Position numbers and translations under genes: made by a program. The notes beneath the pieces were generated by a model. That model worked only from the letters and a program-made list of their open reading frames with translations, had not been told where the DNA came from and ran no database searches. 64,000 bases of DNA, from positions 8,102,070 through 8,166,069 of the forward strand of contig NC_037673.1 of the NCBI RefSeq assembly GCF_003255815.1, written 5' to 3'. Below are positions 42,651-54,694 of this stretch, one piece after another; position 1 is the first letter of the stretch; each line of letters begins with the position of its first letter. The stretch comes from Theropithecus gelada. Its lineage: Eukaryota > Chordata > Mammalia > Primates > Cercopithecidae.

Positions 42651-45563
42651 AAATATTTACAAGGGAAAGGTTAAGGAAAATAATTTTGACAACATTAGCT
42701 TGAATTCAAGAATTCTGGAAATATTTTATACATACCAATATAGTTCAAAGGTTTAAATTTGTATTAACAAAATAAGATTTAACAGAAGGAATATATTAAA
42801 CTACCACATTATTTTGTTCTTATCAAACGTCCTTTTCAATCTTCAGCTAGAGAATAATCCATTTCACTGCTTAAGCCTTGATGCCTACCTCTTTGGGGAA
42901 GAAACTGCTTCAGAGAAACTAAAGGATAGATGTGGACCAGGGTAAAGAAAAGGCAGAAGCACCTCAAAATAATTTCTTAAAGTACAGTGTTGAATGATTA
43001 ATTGTGATATGACATTTACTGGAAAAAAATATTGCAGTCTTTTGGAGCAAATTTGCTGAAACACCTAGACCAGAGTATTTTGTAAATAGAGTGACAATAT
43101 AATTTATAATTCAAACTGGAATGCTTTTGAGTGGGAAACAGCCTTCTATATTTATGCCAGGACAATGAAAAGTGTAAACCAGGACTTACTCCTCTTAGAA
43201 TTAATCTTCAGACAATCAACAGTTAACCATTTCCCTGATTTGATATATCAATGATAACACAATTCTATGCAATACATTGAAGTTCTGTATAATGTATAAT
43301 GAGGCATACCTTATTTGTGCAGCATTCATGTGAATTTCATCTTTTAGGTGACAGATTTTCCTAGGTTTGAAGCTACACAAGTTTGCTTCTTGACTCTCAT
43401 GATAATTTGCTAGGGGAAGGGAGACAGCGGACAAACAAGAAGGGCTCACTAATCCATGGTAACTTTAAATATGTAAATTTAACCTAAATATTTTTAATGA
43501 GTTACTAATGAAACACGAGGAGCCTACTCTTGGTCTTTGTTTTTCTTTTATCGTCCTTCTTTGTCTTTGTGTTAAAGTCTGAGGATCTCTTATACAAATA
43601 CATCTTATTCCCAACCTCCATTTGTCTTTATTTCACTTGTTCTGTGACTGCCACTTGCATGTATGAATTATCTGCATGAGTAAATGTAATCAGACCAGAG
43701 AGTACCTAGGGCAGATGCTTCACATTTCCAGGGAACTCTTGTGTGGACCCTGCCAAACAGGCTCTCACTGTCCTGGGACAAAGCCCAACAAAGTCACCCA
43801 GCCTGGCTGTTACTTGGCTGGTGAGAGTCAGTGCCTACTCACAGGGAGAGGTGCCGACCTCCACAAAACACTTCTCTCCAAGGTAAGTAGAAATGATTTC
43901 TCCTTCAATTAAGCACAGAGAGAGGATTTTTATTTCTTCCAGGCAAATTATCTTTAATCACCAGGAAGTGAATGAGCGTTATTTTTTTAAACTACAAGAG
44001 AGTTTATTTCATGCTTAGCTCACATCTTCAAAGCATTTCAAGCCAGGATAATTTAAGCCAATGTTTGAGTATCCTTTATTTAAAAAATAGCTCATAAAAC
44101 GATTTTGTTGCAGTGAGAATACTTTTAGATACATAGTAAGTGGATGTCATGTTAGATTATTTCAATATGAGATTATGACCCTAAGAAGAGAAAAACAGTG
44201 AAGTTCGTTGTGACAACTGGGGACAGATTAATACTAGTTTATTCACAAACAGAAAATAAATTAGGATCATTTGGGGTAGACAATACTAACGTCCATGTTG
44301 AGCTATTAAAAACTGGTGAAACAATTGTTCAATGTTCCCATTGATGAAGGGGTGTAGTTCCCTCTTTTGAAGGCGTACAGTTCAGTCGTTACTCAGGAGC
44401 TCAACTTTACATTCTAATTTGGAAATACGATTCTTGTTTCTTCAATTTTTGTTTTATTGAAAGCAAGTTTTACAGCATCTCTATTTTAGGTATCTCTATT
44501 TTAGGCATTAATCATTAAACATTTACTTCTTTATGGTAAACTCCCTTGTATAATTGTTTAAAAAGGGTTATTAACTGATTAACATTTTAAGGTAATAAAG
44601 CAGTATAGGTACATCCCTAAGCACGTACATTTGTTTTTAAGAGAGATTTTGGTACAGAGAAGGGATCTGACTTTGAAACTTAGATTTATTACCAAACACA
44701 TTATTTGGGGTTCCTGTTTTCTTCAGTGATACACCTGGACAACCTACTTTCCTCAGTAAATAACTAATTAAAAACAATTGAAAATAGAGTTTACAAAGAA
44801 TTATGAAAGTCAGATTGTCAGTTTTCTCATCTTCAATTCATTTAAAGCAGATTAATCTGTTGTTTTCTTTTGGATCATCAGTAATACAGTTTTTCCTTCT
44901 CTTCATTTAACAAATTTTTTCATACTTTGGCTGCTTATCAAGAAAATTTGTCACATATTCATCCTAAAATTATTGATTGAGTATGGACTGTGTTTAGGTG
45001 TTTAATAAAGTGCTGGGCACACAAATGAAAAAGGTGTCACTCTACTCATTAAGGAGTTCATAAAGCAGTCAATTAATTTATTCAAAAAATAGTATTGCTT
45101 AGCACTGTTCTCAGCTTTCAGGATAGATTGATGAATAAAAGCCATAGAAATATAACTGGTTTGTGGAACTTGTTTCATAGTAATGGGAGACAATTACAAT
45201 AATCATGAAAATTTGAAAATTATAGGGTATGTTAGAAACCGATAAGTGTTATGGAAAAAATATGAGTTCAGGAATGCTAGATGGGGAGTAGCGATATTGA
45301 ATATGTGGTCATTCAGAAAACGACATTTGAGCAAAGACTTAAAGGAGTTGAAGAATTTGACCAACTGGATACTGAATGGAAAACCTTTACACATGGAGGT
45401 AAAAACAAATACAAATGTCTGGCACTTTAGAAAAAGTGTCAGAAAGCCAGTATGGCTACAGCTGAGTGAATAGAATGAAGAGTAAAAGGGGAAAATATCA
45501 AAAAGAAATTGGGAAGCCCAAGGAAAAGGTTTTAGATTTTACCAAATTTGAAATAGGGAACTG
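42651..45563. other. Long intergenic stretch
   Basis: Mostly AT-rich. A donor-like 'AG|GTAAGT' occurs at 43881-43888 after a 78-codon frame (43676-43912) with no known motif. 45040-45550 resembles an old interspersed repeat continued after the MST LTR (46000-46100), but I cannot name it. A short tandem 'tctctattttagg' repeat lies at about 44479-44505. Confidence 0.4.
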
Positions 45564-45995
45564 GTTTAGTCCATTTTGTATTGTTATAGCAGAATACCTG
45601 AGGCTGGGTAATTTATAAACAAAAGAAGTTTATTTGGCTCATGATTCTGGAAGTTGGGAAGTCCAAGATTGGGCCGCCTATCTGGTGAGGGTCTCCTCCT
45701 GCTTCATCTCATGTTGGAAAGTGGAAGGGGAATAGGTGCATGCAAAGAGACCACAAGGCGAGAGAAGAGAGAAATTAAGGAAGTTAGACTCTTAAACATC
45801 CTACTTTCATTGCAACAATTTCATTCCTGTGAGAGGTGAAACTCACTCCTGAGGGAGGGCATTAATCTGTTTATGAGGCATCCACCCCAATGGTGTAAAA
45901 ACACCTTCCCTAGAGCCAATCTCTCAACACTACCACATTGGGAATCAAATTCCAATATGACTTTGGTGGGCAAACCGTGTCCAAACCCTAGCAGG
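45564..45995 (-). mobile_element. MST/THE1-type MaLR LTR, antisense
   Basis: 'ttagtccattttgtattg', 'gaggctgggtaatttataaa' and 'gggcaaaccgtgtccaaacc' mark a reverse-complement MaLR LTR that interrupts an older unnamed repeat. Confidence 0.8.
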
Positions 45996-47114
45996 AACTA
46001 TAGGTTTTTAGCAAAGGATTGACTAAGAGATCTAACACTGTAGAGGTAAGTACCATAACTTAGGATGCTGATAAAAGAGTAACAAAGACCTAATGAAGTC
46101 TGGGGAAAACTGAAAATTCAATGGAGAATTAAAGGAGGGCAGGAATTGCCCAAGAAGCACAAAACCCTGAAGTCAGAATTAATGCCATTTGTAGAGGAAC
46201 CGAGGTAAGAGAGACCACAATACATTTAGGAAACCACACATTGTTCCTTTAAGGAGTGGTATACAAGTGAGGCAGTTGCAAGAGCTAAAGATGAAAAAGT
46301 AGACAGACTTTAGAGTGAAGGGACCCATGAAGGGGAAGAAAAAAACAAAACTGAAAGAGCAAGAGTGAGCAGTGGCTATGCCTGACATTGCTCATGCTCT
46401 CCTAGTCCTTGAGGATAGCAGACTGGTCTGTAGTGCATAGGTAGGTGCAACTATGCATGTGTGATGAAGAGTAGGTTATTATATGACCTATGGCCAATGT
46501 ATCAAGGTGGCATGTATGGTGTAGTAAAGGATTATACCTGAACCTCAAACGTTAGATTTGAGTAACCTGGCTTCCAAGAGGGATGTTTCTGCAGCCATGG
46601 AAAGATAATTACTTACACTGGACTTTCAGGACAATGTGGGTAGATTATAAGAACCTTAGTAAACTCTTATCCAAGACTTCCTGCAATTTGACAGGGCAGA
46701 ATACCATCGCTGCCAACCAAGTGCATTTGTTATGGGGAACAAGGGAGTCTAGAGGACCTGAGATCAGTGAATGTCCCACAGACTAATGTAACTTGTAAAC
46801 ATCTTCTGAATACACAGTCTTTGTGCCTATGTTACTCACTAAAGCTTCTCTAAGACTGTCACATGAGAGTGCTCTTTATGTAATTCTTCCAATCCCATAT
46901 TTTAAGGGATTAAATCAGAATACCATTTCCACCAACCAAGTGCATTTTCCTTGAGAAACAACAAGAGACCCTATGGAACAAGAAGAGATTCAAAGACAGC
47001 CCTCAAGTTGAAGGAGGGACACCATATTCTTTAAGGCTATGGGGCAAAAGGAGAGGTGCATGTGAACACAGTAAGCATTTCCAAGCATCATCTGGCTGAT
47101 TGATTGCACAAATG
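45996..47114. other. Intergenic stretch with a weak local duplication
   Basis: 'agaataccat' followed by 'ccaaccaagtgcattt' occurs at 46698-46729 and again at about 46918-46949. No gene was recognised. Confidence 0.4.
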
Positions 47115-47540
47115 CTCCAATTCTCACTCTGTCCCTATTTTCATGTTCTTTGACACATCACATTGCAGAGCTCTACTACTCTGACTTTGATGGTGGAATT
47201 TGCGTTGGCCAACAGGATGACAGCAAATTTGACATAAGTCTTGGAAAAGTGCTTGTTTTTACATGCTCTCTCATGCTGCTGTCCTTGCCAGGGGACATGC
47301 CCTAACCAGCTGCAGGGCAGAAAGTTGAGTCACCTCAGTCATCCCAACAAGACCACCCTGGATCAGCCAACTTGGAAGTGTTCAGAGATTCATGAGGAGA
47401 CCTAGCCAGGATCAGCCAACCCACCACAGATGAACACCACAAACCCATGAACAAAACCAATCTTTGTTGATGAATTGCCTCCGAGGCTTGTGGTTGTTTG
47501 TTATGCAGTTGTTCATATGCTCCTAGGAAATGGATGTTTT
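47115..47540 (+). mobile_element. MLT1 LTR, sense
   Basis: 'ctctgactttgatggtggaa', 'cgttggccaacaggatgac', 'ggatcagccaacttggaag' and 'gtggttgtttgttatgcagt' give the order of an MLT1 LTR (ERVL-MaLR) in sense orientation. It is diverged and solo. The 92-codon minus frame over it is a shadow. Confidence 0.7.
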
Positions 47541-47901
47541 CAGAAGAGTGATTGAATGTGTCTACACTTAGGGTCAACTTACTTTGTTGTTCAAACCAGA
47601 ACATTTTGCCCAATGAAAGTGGTAGTAGTGTTAATAATTACACATAAACAAGACTCTTTCAGGCAAAGTAGGATAGATGGTAATCCTGTAACAACTTGAG
47701 AGACTCTATTTCTCTTTGGGAAGAGGAGACAATGTCATATGATGAATGTAAGAATGATAAGACCAAGAAAGTCTGAAAAGTTGACACTTCCTGCTCCAGA
47801 AAAATTAAGGGAATGGTCAAGTAGTAAGACAACCACAGTTTAAGATTTTATAGTTATGGCACCAAGAATTGTGAAAGGAATTGTTGCTAAAATGGAACTT
47901 G

Positions 47902-47980
47902 GTGGATGGATGGATGGATGGATAGATGGATAGACAATGGATGGATGAATTGATGAATGGCTGGCTGGCTGGCTGGGTTT
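47902..47980 (+). repeat. (TGGA)n-type simple repeat
   Basis: Tandem 'tgga' units with 'taga' and 'tggc' variants. The ORF at 47887-48090 on the minus strand is its low-complexity translation. Confidence 0.92.
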
Positions 47981-49739
47981 TTGGATGAATAGTTAAATGA
48001 CAGAAGGAAGATTGAAGGACTGAGCAGGTAAAGTGCCCAACAAGTTGCTGGTACTGGGAATTTGGGGGTTGGGCTCATAACACTGGACAATGCCTAATAC
48101 AAGAAATTCTGTTCCCCACAAATTTACAAATATCAGTGATGATGGTGAGTGACAGCCCCCTAGAGGCTTTTAGTCCAACTGAAGTCTAGACACCCATTCC
48201 ATAAGACTTTTTTTGTGGAAGAATTTATTAATACTTGGAAATAACACAGGCAGGTCTAGAGGTACACATGTGGCAGTGGAGGGGAAGTTGTGGCATGAAT
48301 AAGAAGCACACACAAAAAATCTTCTGAAGTGAGAAGAGTGGGAGAGGAGACCAGGCAGATGTGAATGGAATGTTCAGGAAGCCAACATGCTTACAGGTCT
48401 GGCAAAAGAAACAAGCCTCAAACTGAGCAAGTGCAGAAATGTAGAAACCAAACTAATTATAACTGGTGCAGTGACGTTTTCTGAGTGAGAAGATCCTTCC
48501 CGACAAAAAGCATGGTCAGCGAAGCCAAACCCTTCCAAGAAGCCAGTTAAGACAATGACTTAAAATATTCCTCGAGTTTTGTAGTTAGACCTTGTTCATA
48601 CAGGAAGGATAGTTTCCGTTAAGAGATAGAAATCAGAAGCCAAATTCAGAGGTATGGACAGCAACCGGGATATTCAAAAGTTGTTAAAGGCAGTAGTTAA
48701 GATTACGCCTTCTCAAGAAACTTAGATGTGAAGAGGAGACAGGTGATAAGAGAGACTGTTTATTCCTTCTCCTTAGGATTTTATAGAAAAGAGACAATAT
48801 TCCACTCAAAATGAGGGAAACAAGGGAAACAAGAAAGACTTAAAGCTTCTTACTGCTTCTCATGGCACTTCCTGAACCCCTTTCTTTAAGCAGCTCTATA
48901 GGTAACAAATCTTACTTGATCTCCGTCTGCCAGACTCTTCTTCCTAGTTTCAGAGTTTGTTGAAACCTAACAAAGAGAATATGCCTTTTTTACTTTCTTC
49001 ACAAGAACAGCAACAACAACAACAAAACAGGTGAGTTGTTTTTAGCTTGTTAGTTGTATTGCTTAAAAATTAAAAGATTTGAGGAAGGTTTTAAATTAAT
49101 TAATAGGAAGTAGCCATTAGAGAAGTAGCTGCAGCAACAAGAAGAGATAATCAAAGCAACACATTCCTTGAGAAGAGAACACACAGAAAGAAATCAGCCA
49201 CGGGCCGATAACAATGCTTCTTCCTCTGCACTGAGAGGTGAAAACATGCCTAGTCCACATATGATGGTGGGTTATTTTGTTGGCTTCTGGGAACCTGGAA
49301 GGTGGTAAATGTCTCCAAGTAGTACAAGACAAGAAAAGGCAGCTCATAATAAAAGAGACTAGAGAGGGGATAGGATTTCATTTCTTTCCCCGTCCCCTTA
49401 TCCTCATTATGTCCTACACATTCCCATGTGGGTAGCAAGTCCTTCCATAGTAGATCCTGGGAGCCACAATCATTCATTCATTGCCTATGCCAAACATATT
49501 ATTCCATTTTTTCTTAGGGCAAGGTAAATCCTCAATTTTCAGGTATCTAATTCTCCCTTGTATAGCTCTGGGATAAATTTAGGTTCAATTTAATTATGAG
49601 GATCCTGTCCCTTTTGACAATAACTTGTATAAGGGTAGGTATGTAATGCCATGTCCAAGGAGACGTGAAGAATAGTCTCCTGGGGAGTTCTAGAAGTGAA
49701 TTCACAGAAGAAAGATTTCCTCTTGATTTGATGAATGTG
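47981..49739. other. Intergenic stretch
   Basis: No gene or named repeat was recognised. A short (CAA)n lies at about 49006-49025. Confidence 0.45.
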
Positions 49740-50041
49740 ATACCTGAAACTGCACAATCACTTTGCATCCATGGGAAGCAATCATGGTGAAGGGGAAGCA
49801 GGCACCTTCTTCACAAGGTGGCAGGAGAGAGACAGATGAGTGAAGCCAGAAGAGCCCCTTATAAAACCATCAGATCTCATGAGAATTCACTCACTATCAA
49901 GAGAACAGCATGGAAGAAACCACCCCCATGATCCAATCACCTCCCTCCATTGACACGTGGGGATTACAAGTCTCTCCCTTGACACGTGGGGATTACAACT
50001 GGAGATGGGATTTCAGTAGGGACACAGAGCCAAACCATATC
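49740..50041 (-). mobile_element. THE1 LTR fragment, antisense, with internal tandem duplication
   Basis: 'ataaaaccatcagatctcat', 'atcaagagaacagcatgg' and 'cacagagccaaaccatatca' identify THE1. The segment 'ttgacacgtggggattacaa' is present twice (49950 and 49980 regions), 30 bases apart. Confidence 0.82.
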
Positions 50042-50589
50042 AGAGTTTAAAGAATAGAAAGAAAAATAGATCTTCAATTTATGATGAATTAACATTTAAG
50101 CTTAAACATATTTTATTTTTAATGTCTTTATTTCCATGATGCTTTATATATATAATGTCTTTATTTCTATGATTTCTATGATTTCTATAGTTTGAACACA
50201 AACTATACAGAGATATAGTTTGTATTCTTTATATGAAAAAGCCATGTGGTACCCTGCCAGACATAATTTCTCAGGATTAAGTATGTAAAATTTTGACTTG
50301 GGACCTCGTGTGACCTCATGTGATAAGTTAGAGTTAAAATGCAGATGCACAAAACAGTTTATTCAGCATCCCCAAGGGAAAAAGACACTTCCAGTTCCCT
50401 TCAGCTGCAATATATCTTTTCTGAAAATGCTCATATCTCTCCACTTAAGCATGCCCACCAAAGGTAATTAAATGGCAAGTGTGCAGGACAGAGGCACCAT
50501 CAGCAGTTCCCCCTGATATCCTACATGGAGCCACGGTCTACACACATATCCCCCTGGGTATTTTTACTTATTTTCTGATCTGTGGCATA
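50042..50589. other. Intergenic; may include Tigger 5' end
   Basis: Contains the short hairpin 'tatagtttg-aaca-caaactata' near 50187-50208. The terminal inverted repeat of the following Tigger was not located, so part of this stretch could belong to it. Confidence 0.4.
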
Positions 50590-50604
50590 AAGGTATTGTT
50601 AGAA

Positions 50605-51636
50605 ATGTCAAAACAGCCTGCCAATAACCCTATGGGTAACAGTGATATGAAAAAGAGGAAGCATTTGTATTTGTCTGTAGCATAGAATGTTAAGCTGTTG
50701 AAGAAACTGGGCAGCAGTGTAAATGTGAAACATCTTACGGAAGAGTTCCGTGTTAGAATGACCGTTATATATGACCCTAAGAAACAGGAAGATAAACTGT
50801 GGAAGTTCTCTGCTGAAAATAATCGACAGAAGTTAATTTAAAAAACAGGGAAGCACTGCATAGATCTAAAAATGAAGAAGATCTTAATCATGTATTGAAT
50901 AGAAAGAGTGGATCTATCAGTATTGCAGTAAACATGTAACACTCAATGGTATGTTGATCACAAAACAAGGGAATATTTATCATGATGAACTGAAAATTGA
51001 AGAAAATGTAAGTGTTCAATAGGCTGGTTACAGAAATTTAAGAAAAGATACAGCATTAAATTTTTAAATATTTGTGGTGATAAAGCATCTGCTAATCACA
51101 AAGCAGTGGAGAAATTCATGGATGACTTTCCCAAGGTCATCAGTGATGAAAATCTGATGCCAGAATAAATCAATAATGCTGACGAAACATCATTGTTCTG
51201 GTTTTAATGCCCCAGAAAGACACTGGCTACAGCTGATGAGAGAGCCCCTACAGGAATGATGGATGCCAAGGACAGAACAGCTATTCTGGGATGAGCTTAC
51301 GCTGCAGGCGTGCATACATGTGAACTTGTTGTGATAGGCAAAACTTGTATCCTTGCTGATTTCAGGAGTGACTTTCTTACCAGTCCATTATTATGCTAAT
51401 AAAAGGCATGGATCACCAGCGTCATCTTTTCTTACTTTTACAAACATTTTGTACCAGTGGCTCATGCTCACTGCAGGGAACCTGGACTGGATGACAACTG
51501 CAATATTTTATTATTCCTTGACAATTGTACTGCTCTTGTTCCAGCTGAAATTCTGATGAAAAATATTTATGCCATGTACTTTCTCCCAAATGTGACTTCA
51601 TTAATTCAACCATGTGACCAGGGTATCCTTTGTAAA
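50605..51636 (+). pseudogene. Tigger transposase, N-terminal and catalytic part (jerky/CENP-B-like family), decayed
   Basis: From ATG 50605 the frame starts 'MSKQPANNPMGNSD' and stops after 26 codons. In the continuing frames a helix-turn-helix DNA-binding region ('HLTEEFRVRMTVIYDPKKQ'), a CENP-B-type second DNA-binding region ('GWLQKFKKRYSIKF') and DDE catalytic landmarks can be followed: first Asp in 'NADETSLFWF', second Asp in 'LFLDNCTALVPAEIL', then 'PNVTSLIQPCDQGIL' near the third. Related domesticated host proteins are JRK, JRKL, CENPB and TIGD. This copy has multiple stops and no claim to function. Confidence 0.8.
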
Positions 51637-52192
51637 CCAAAACTATCTGAGACAGGTCTCAATGAATTTAGAATGTTTATTTTGCCAAGGTTAAATATGT
51701 GCACCAAGCAAGCATGTCTGTGCCTTTCTCCAAAGATTATTTTGAGGGCTTCAATATTTAAAGAGAAAGGCTGGATATTGGAGAAAAAGGAATAAATTTT
51801 TTAAAGTTGTGGGTAGCTAAGAGACAAATTGTTGCATTCTTTTTTGTGTTTGATCAGCCTTTCACTGAATAGATAATTTACATGATGACAGGGACAGGGG
51901 GTCAGGGGGGTGGTGGGTAGAGGAATAATAGTTACTCATGCCTTCATGTAGCTCAGTGAATCGCATTTTTACATCAGAGGAAGCAATCAGATATGCATTT
52001 GTCTCAAGTGAGCAGAGGGATGACTTATGGTTGTGTCCTTTGTCCTGCAACTGTTTAGATAAGCTATCAATTTACTTTGTAAGGATAAAATTCAACAGAA
52101 CCATTTTAGGGTAAAGATCTTGAGCCCATAAGGAATTTCCAAGTGGGCAAAATTGTGACAGAGGTATGTAGCTTGCTTTCTCCTTCCTTTCT

Positions 52193-52223
<31 letters not shown>

Positions 52224-52350
52224 TGTAGCTATCTTATTTAGGAATAAAATGTGAGGCAAATTATCTGATGCAATTCCTACCTTGGCTTTTTCATTTGACT
52301 TAGTGATTTGGGGGTCCTGAGATTTATTTTCCTTTCGCACCTTATATAGA
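51637..52350 (-). mobile_element. Solo ERV1 LTR, antisense, inserted in the Tigger
   Basis: Just inside the left edge, 'gagacaggtctcaatgaatt' and 'gtttattttgccaaggtt' are the reverse complement of the end of the LTR at 17905-18354. Near the right edge, 'cttagtgatttgggggtcct' is the reverse complement of its start ('gacccccaaaatcactaag'). Transposase sequence is contiguous across the two edges. The insert is about 0.7 kb, longer than the 450-bp relative, partly through a TTTC repeat. Confidence 0.72.
52180..52222 (+). repeat. (TTTC)n simple repeat
   Basis: Uninterrupted 'tttc' units around 52190-52214 within the antisense LTR. Confidence 0.9.
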
Positions 52351-53260
52351 AGAAGAATAAATATGAAAACACTTTCTTGAACAGCATGCTAGTAGCAGCA
52401 TACAGGGGCATGGGTGTGGAAAGTTTTCAAAAAGAGTTTGGCAAGAAAGATGCCATATATACTGTTCCAACACTTGGAACACAATGACTAGAGACACAGT
52501 TGTGCATGCCTGATGCAATATCTGGCTTGCAAGTATGCTCAGTGATCATGATGAACAATGTGGTGACCTTGAAGGATTCTGTATGTAAGTTGAATAAAAC
52601 AGTCTGACCTCCCACCATATGTGATATATATACCTTCCTAGTCTGTCAGTAGCCTGAAAGAAGTGGATATGGGAGAAGCTTTTACTACCCATGATGACAC
52701 TTCAGTTGTTCATTCATTGACTGAGAGTGAATGGGTCAAAATGATTCTGAATCAAGGTGAACATTGTAAGAGTGATGATGAAGATGATGTTTACACTGGA
52801 GAAAAAGCACCTATAGATGACATGGTGAAAATGTGTAATGGGCTTCTTGAAGGACTGGAGCATTGTGTACTTGTAACAGACCAAGAAGTCACATCAGTTT
52901 ATAAAATAAAAGACAGACTTCTTCCACAAAAACCGTTGTTAATGAGTCAGATGACTCTAGAAGAAACTTTAAGAACCACCCGGCAGAATGACTTTCACCT
53001 CTGGAGTTCCCACTTCCTGGTCCCTGAACTGCTTCTGATGTTCTCACCTAAAAATAAAGAAAATGCAGTGTACAGTGACATTTTAAACAAAATGCCACAT
53101 CATAACTGGAAATTGAATGCCTGCTGCTTGTTGCTGCTGTTAACAGCTGATACAAGTGTTCTGGGGATGCTACTGTGTTGCTTACTTACCCTGAACACAT
53201 TTATCTTTCACTGTACTAACAGTATGTCATGTTTTTCACTGTTAATTACTTATGTATGAA
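52351..53260 (+). pseudogene. Tigger transposase, C-terminal part
   Basis: 'GVESFQKEFGKKDAIYTV' resumes the transposase after the LTR, though the frame breaks soon after. From ATG 52663 a 198-codon frame is open. Its first two thirds are Tigger C-terminus: the acidic 'SDDEDDVYTGEKAPIDDMV', 'GLLEGLEHCVLVTDQEV' and 'MTLEETLRTT'. The last third is the run-out of the transposon 3' sequence and is not expected in the family. It has no start context of its own and is a relic. Confidence 0.78.
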
Positions 53261-53694
53261 TAAGTGTAAAGAAATGATTGCTTACTGATGGCACGTAAAT
53301 TCAAAGTCAGGAATGATGGGGATGACAAACCACCACAGATTGTCCATGTGGATGGCTGAGATTGTGACACCATTGCTTTCTGATGGTTCAGTGTGCACAC
53401 ATTTTATTTCATGAACAAAATTATTTAAAATATTTAAAATTACCTTCAGGCTAGGTATATAACATACCTACAAAACACAAATAGATTTTACCTGTAGACT
53501 TTGGTCCTATCCCTAATATACTTCAACATGCCTATGAAAATATTTCAGTATCTGCCCCCAAAAATATACAAAATCCTGGACACTTCTGGGTCCTAAGCAT
53601 TTCAAATAAGGGATACTCAATCTAGAATGCTGAGATTAGTTGAGTAATCAGGAAATTAACAAGTACATTTCTTCATTATATTTATTAAAGAAAA

Positions 53695-54069
53695 ATCGAC
53701 TGGTACTATTAAGTTACTTTGGTAGGGCTGTTACAACAAAGTACCACAAACTGGGTGGCTTAAATCACAGAAATGTATTGTGTCATAGCTACGAATCCAA
53801 GTTTATGGTACCTTCAGAGTTGAAGTAGAATCTGGCCCAAGATTCTCCCTGGCTCCTGGTGGTTTGTTGGCAATGTTTTGTATTCCTTGGCTTTCTTGAA
53901 GAATCTTATCTCTGCTTTCATCTTTACATGGCATTCTCCCTACACTGGGGTTTGTCTCCAAATTTCTCATTTTATAAAGAAATAATCTCCAAATAAAGTT
54001 AAATTCTGAGGTACTAGGGTTTAGGACTTGATCATGTGAATTTTTAGGGGACACTATTCAACTCATAAC
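53695..54069 (-). mobile_element. MLT1 LTR, antisense
   Basis: 'caaactgggtggcttaaatc', 'ctcctggtggtttgttggca', 'tttacatggcattctcccta' and 'acactattcaactcataact' give the reverse complement of an MLT1 LTR. Confidence 0.8.
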
Positions 54070-54169
54070 TGTAAATTTGTGCATTTATATTTTTTGCTAT
54101 GATAACAATACTGCCTTATTTTTCCAATATGTATATTCCATGTTAAATTTTATTTGTTTGTCTTCAAAT

Positions 54170-54290
54170 TGATTTATGTACAGATGGGGTCTCACCATGT
54201 TGCCCAGGCTGGTCCTGAATTCCATGCCTCAAGCAACTCTCCCACCTCAGCCTCCCAAAGCGTTGAGATTACAGATGTGAACCAATGCAT
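54170..54290 (-). mobile_element. Alu monomer (FLAM/AluJ-like), antisense
   Basis: 'gatggggtctcaccatgttg', 'cccaggctggtcctgaattc' and 'cagcctcccaaagcgttgag' are the reverse complement of a single Alu-type monomer without the second half, as in FLAM. Confidence 0.7.
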
Positions 54291-54299
54291 CGGTTATTT

Positions 54300-54694
54300 T
54301 GTTTAATTTTAGATCTCTTATCCAGTGCTTATCATCAACTTGGAGATGATATTTTCTTCCCTTTTATTTCAATATTTTTGCCATTTCAATAGTTATTTGT
54401 AGCCCTATAATAATATCAAATAGGGAAAAAAATCTATTCATTTTAGAGTCAATTGATTCATTGGTAAATGGTTTGAAAATTGCTGGTAAAAATTGAATCT
54501 GGAGATCATGTTTAAACTCAATTATGCATGCCAATATTGTTCCCAACACTATAAATAACCCAGTCTTGATTATAAGTTATCAGTGATTTATTCCAATTCA
54601 CAATTCTTTTAAAAAATTAAACAGTAACTTCTTTGTGCACAAAAAATGCTTTTAAACTTGATGTTTTAAAACAATGTTTGGTTTATTTTTGTAC
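54300..54694. other. AT-rich intergenic stretch
   Basis: No repeat or gene was assigned. Confidence 0.4.

Larger units (their letters stand above)
50590..53628 (+). mobile_element. Tigger-family (pogo-like) DNA transposon, split by an LTR
   Basis: Transposase-like frames run from 50605 to about 51636 and resume at about 52351. The 3' terminal segment 'cttctgggtcctaagcattt ... agggatactcaatctag' ends near 53628, as in Tigger3/4 (Zombi-like) elements. The gap is a later antisense LTR. The element is old, with many stops, and immobile. Confidence 0.82.

Noticed and set aside
47902..47980. TGGA array as a CRISPR-like array
   Set aside because: Contiguous tetranucleotide microsatellite with no spacers, in a primate genome.
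47887..48090. Minus ORF with Ile-His-Pro-Ser repeats as a repeat protein
   Set aside because: Translation of the TGGA simple repeat.
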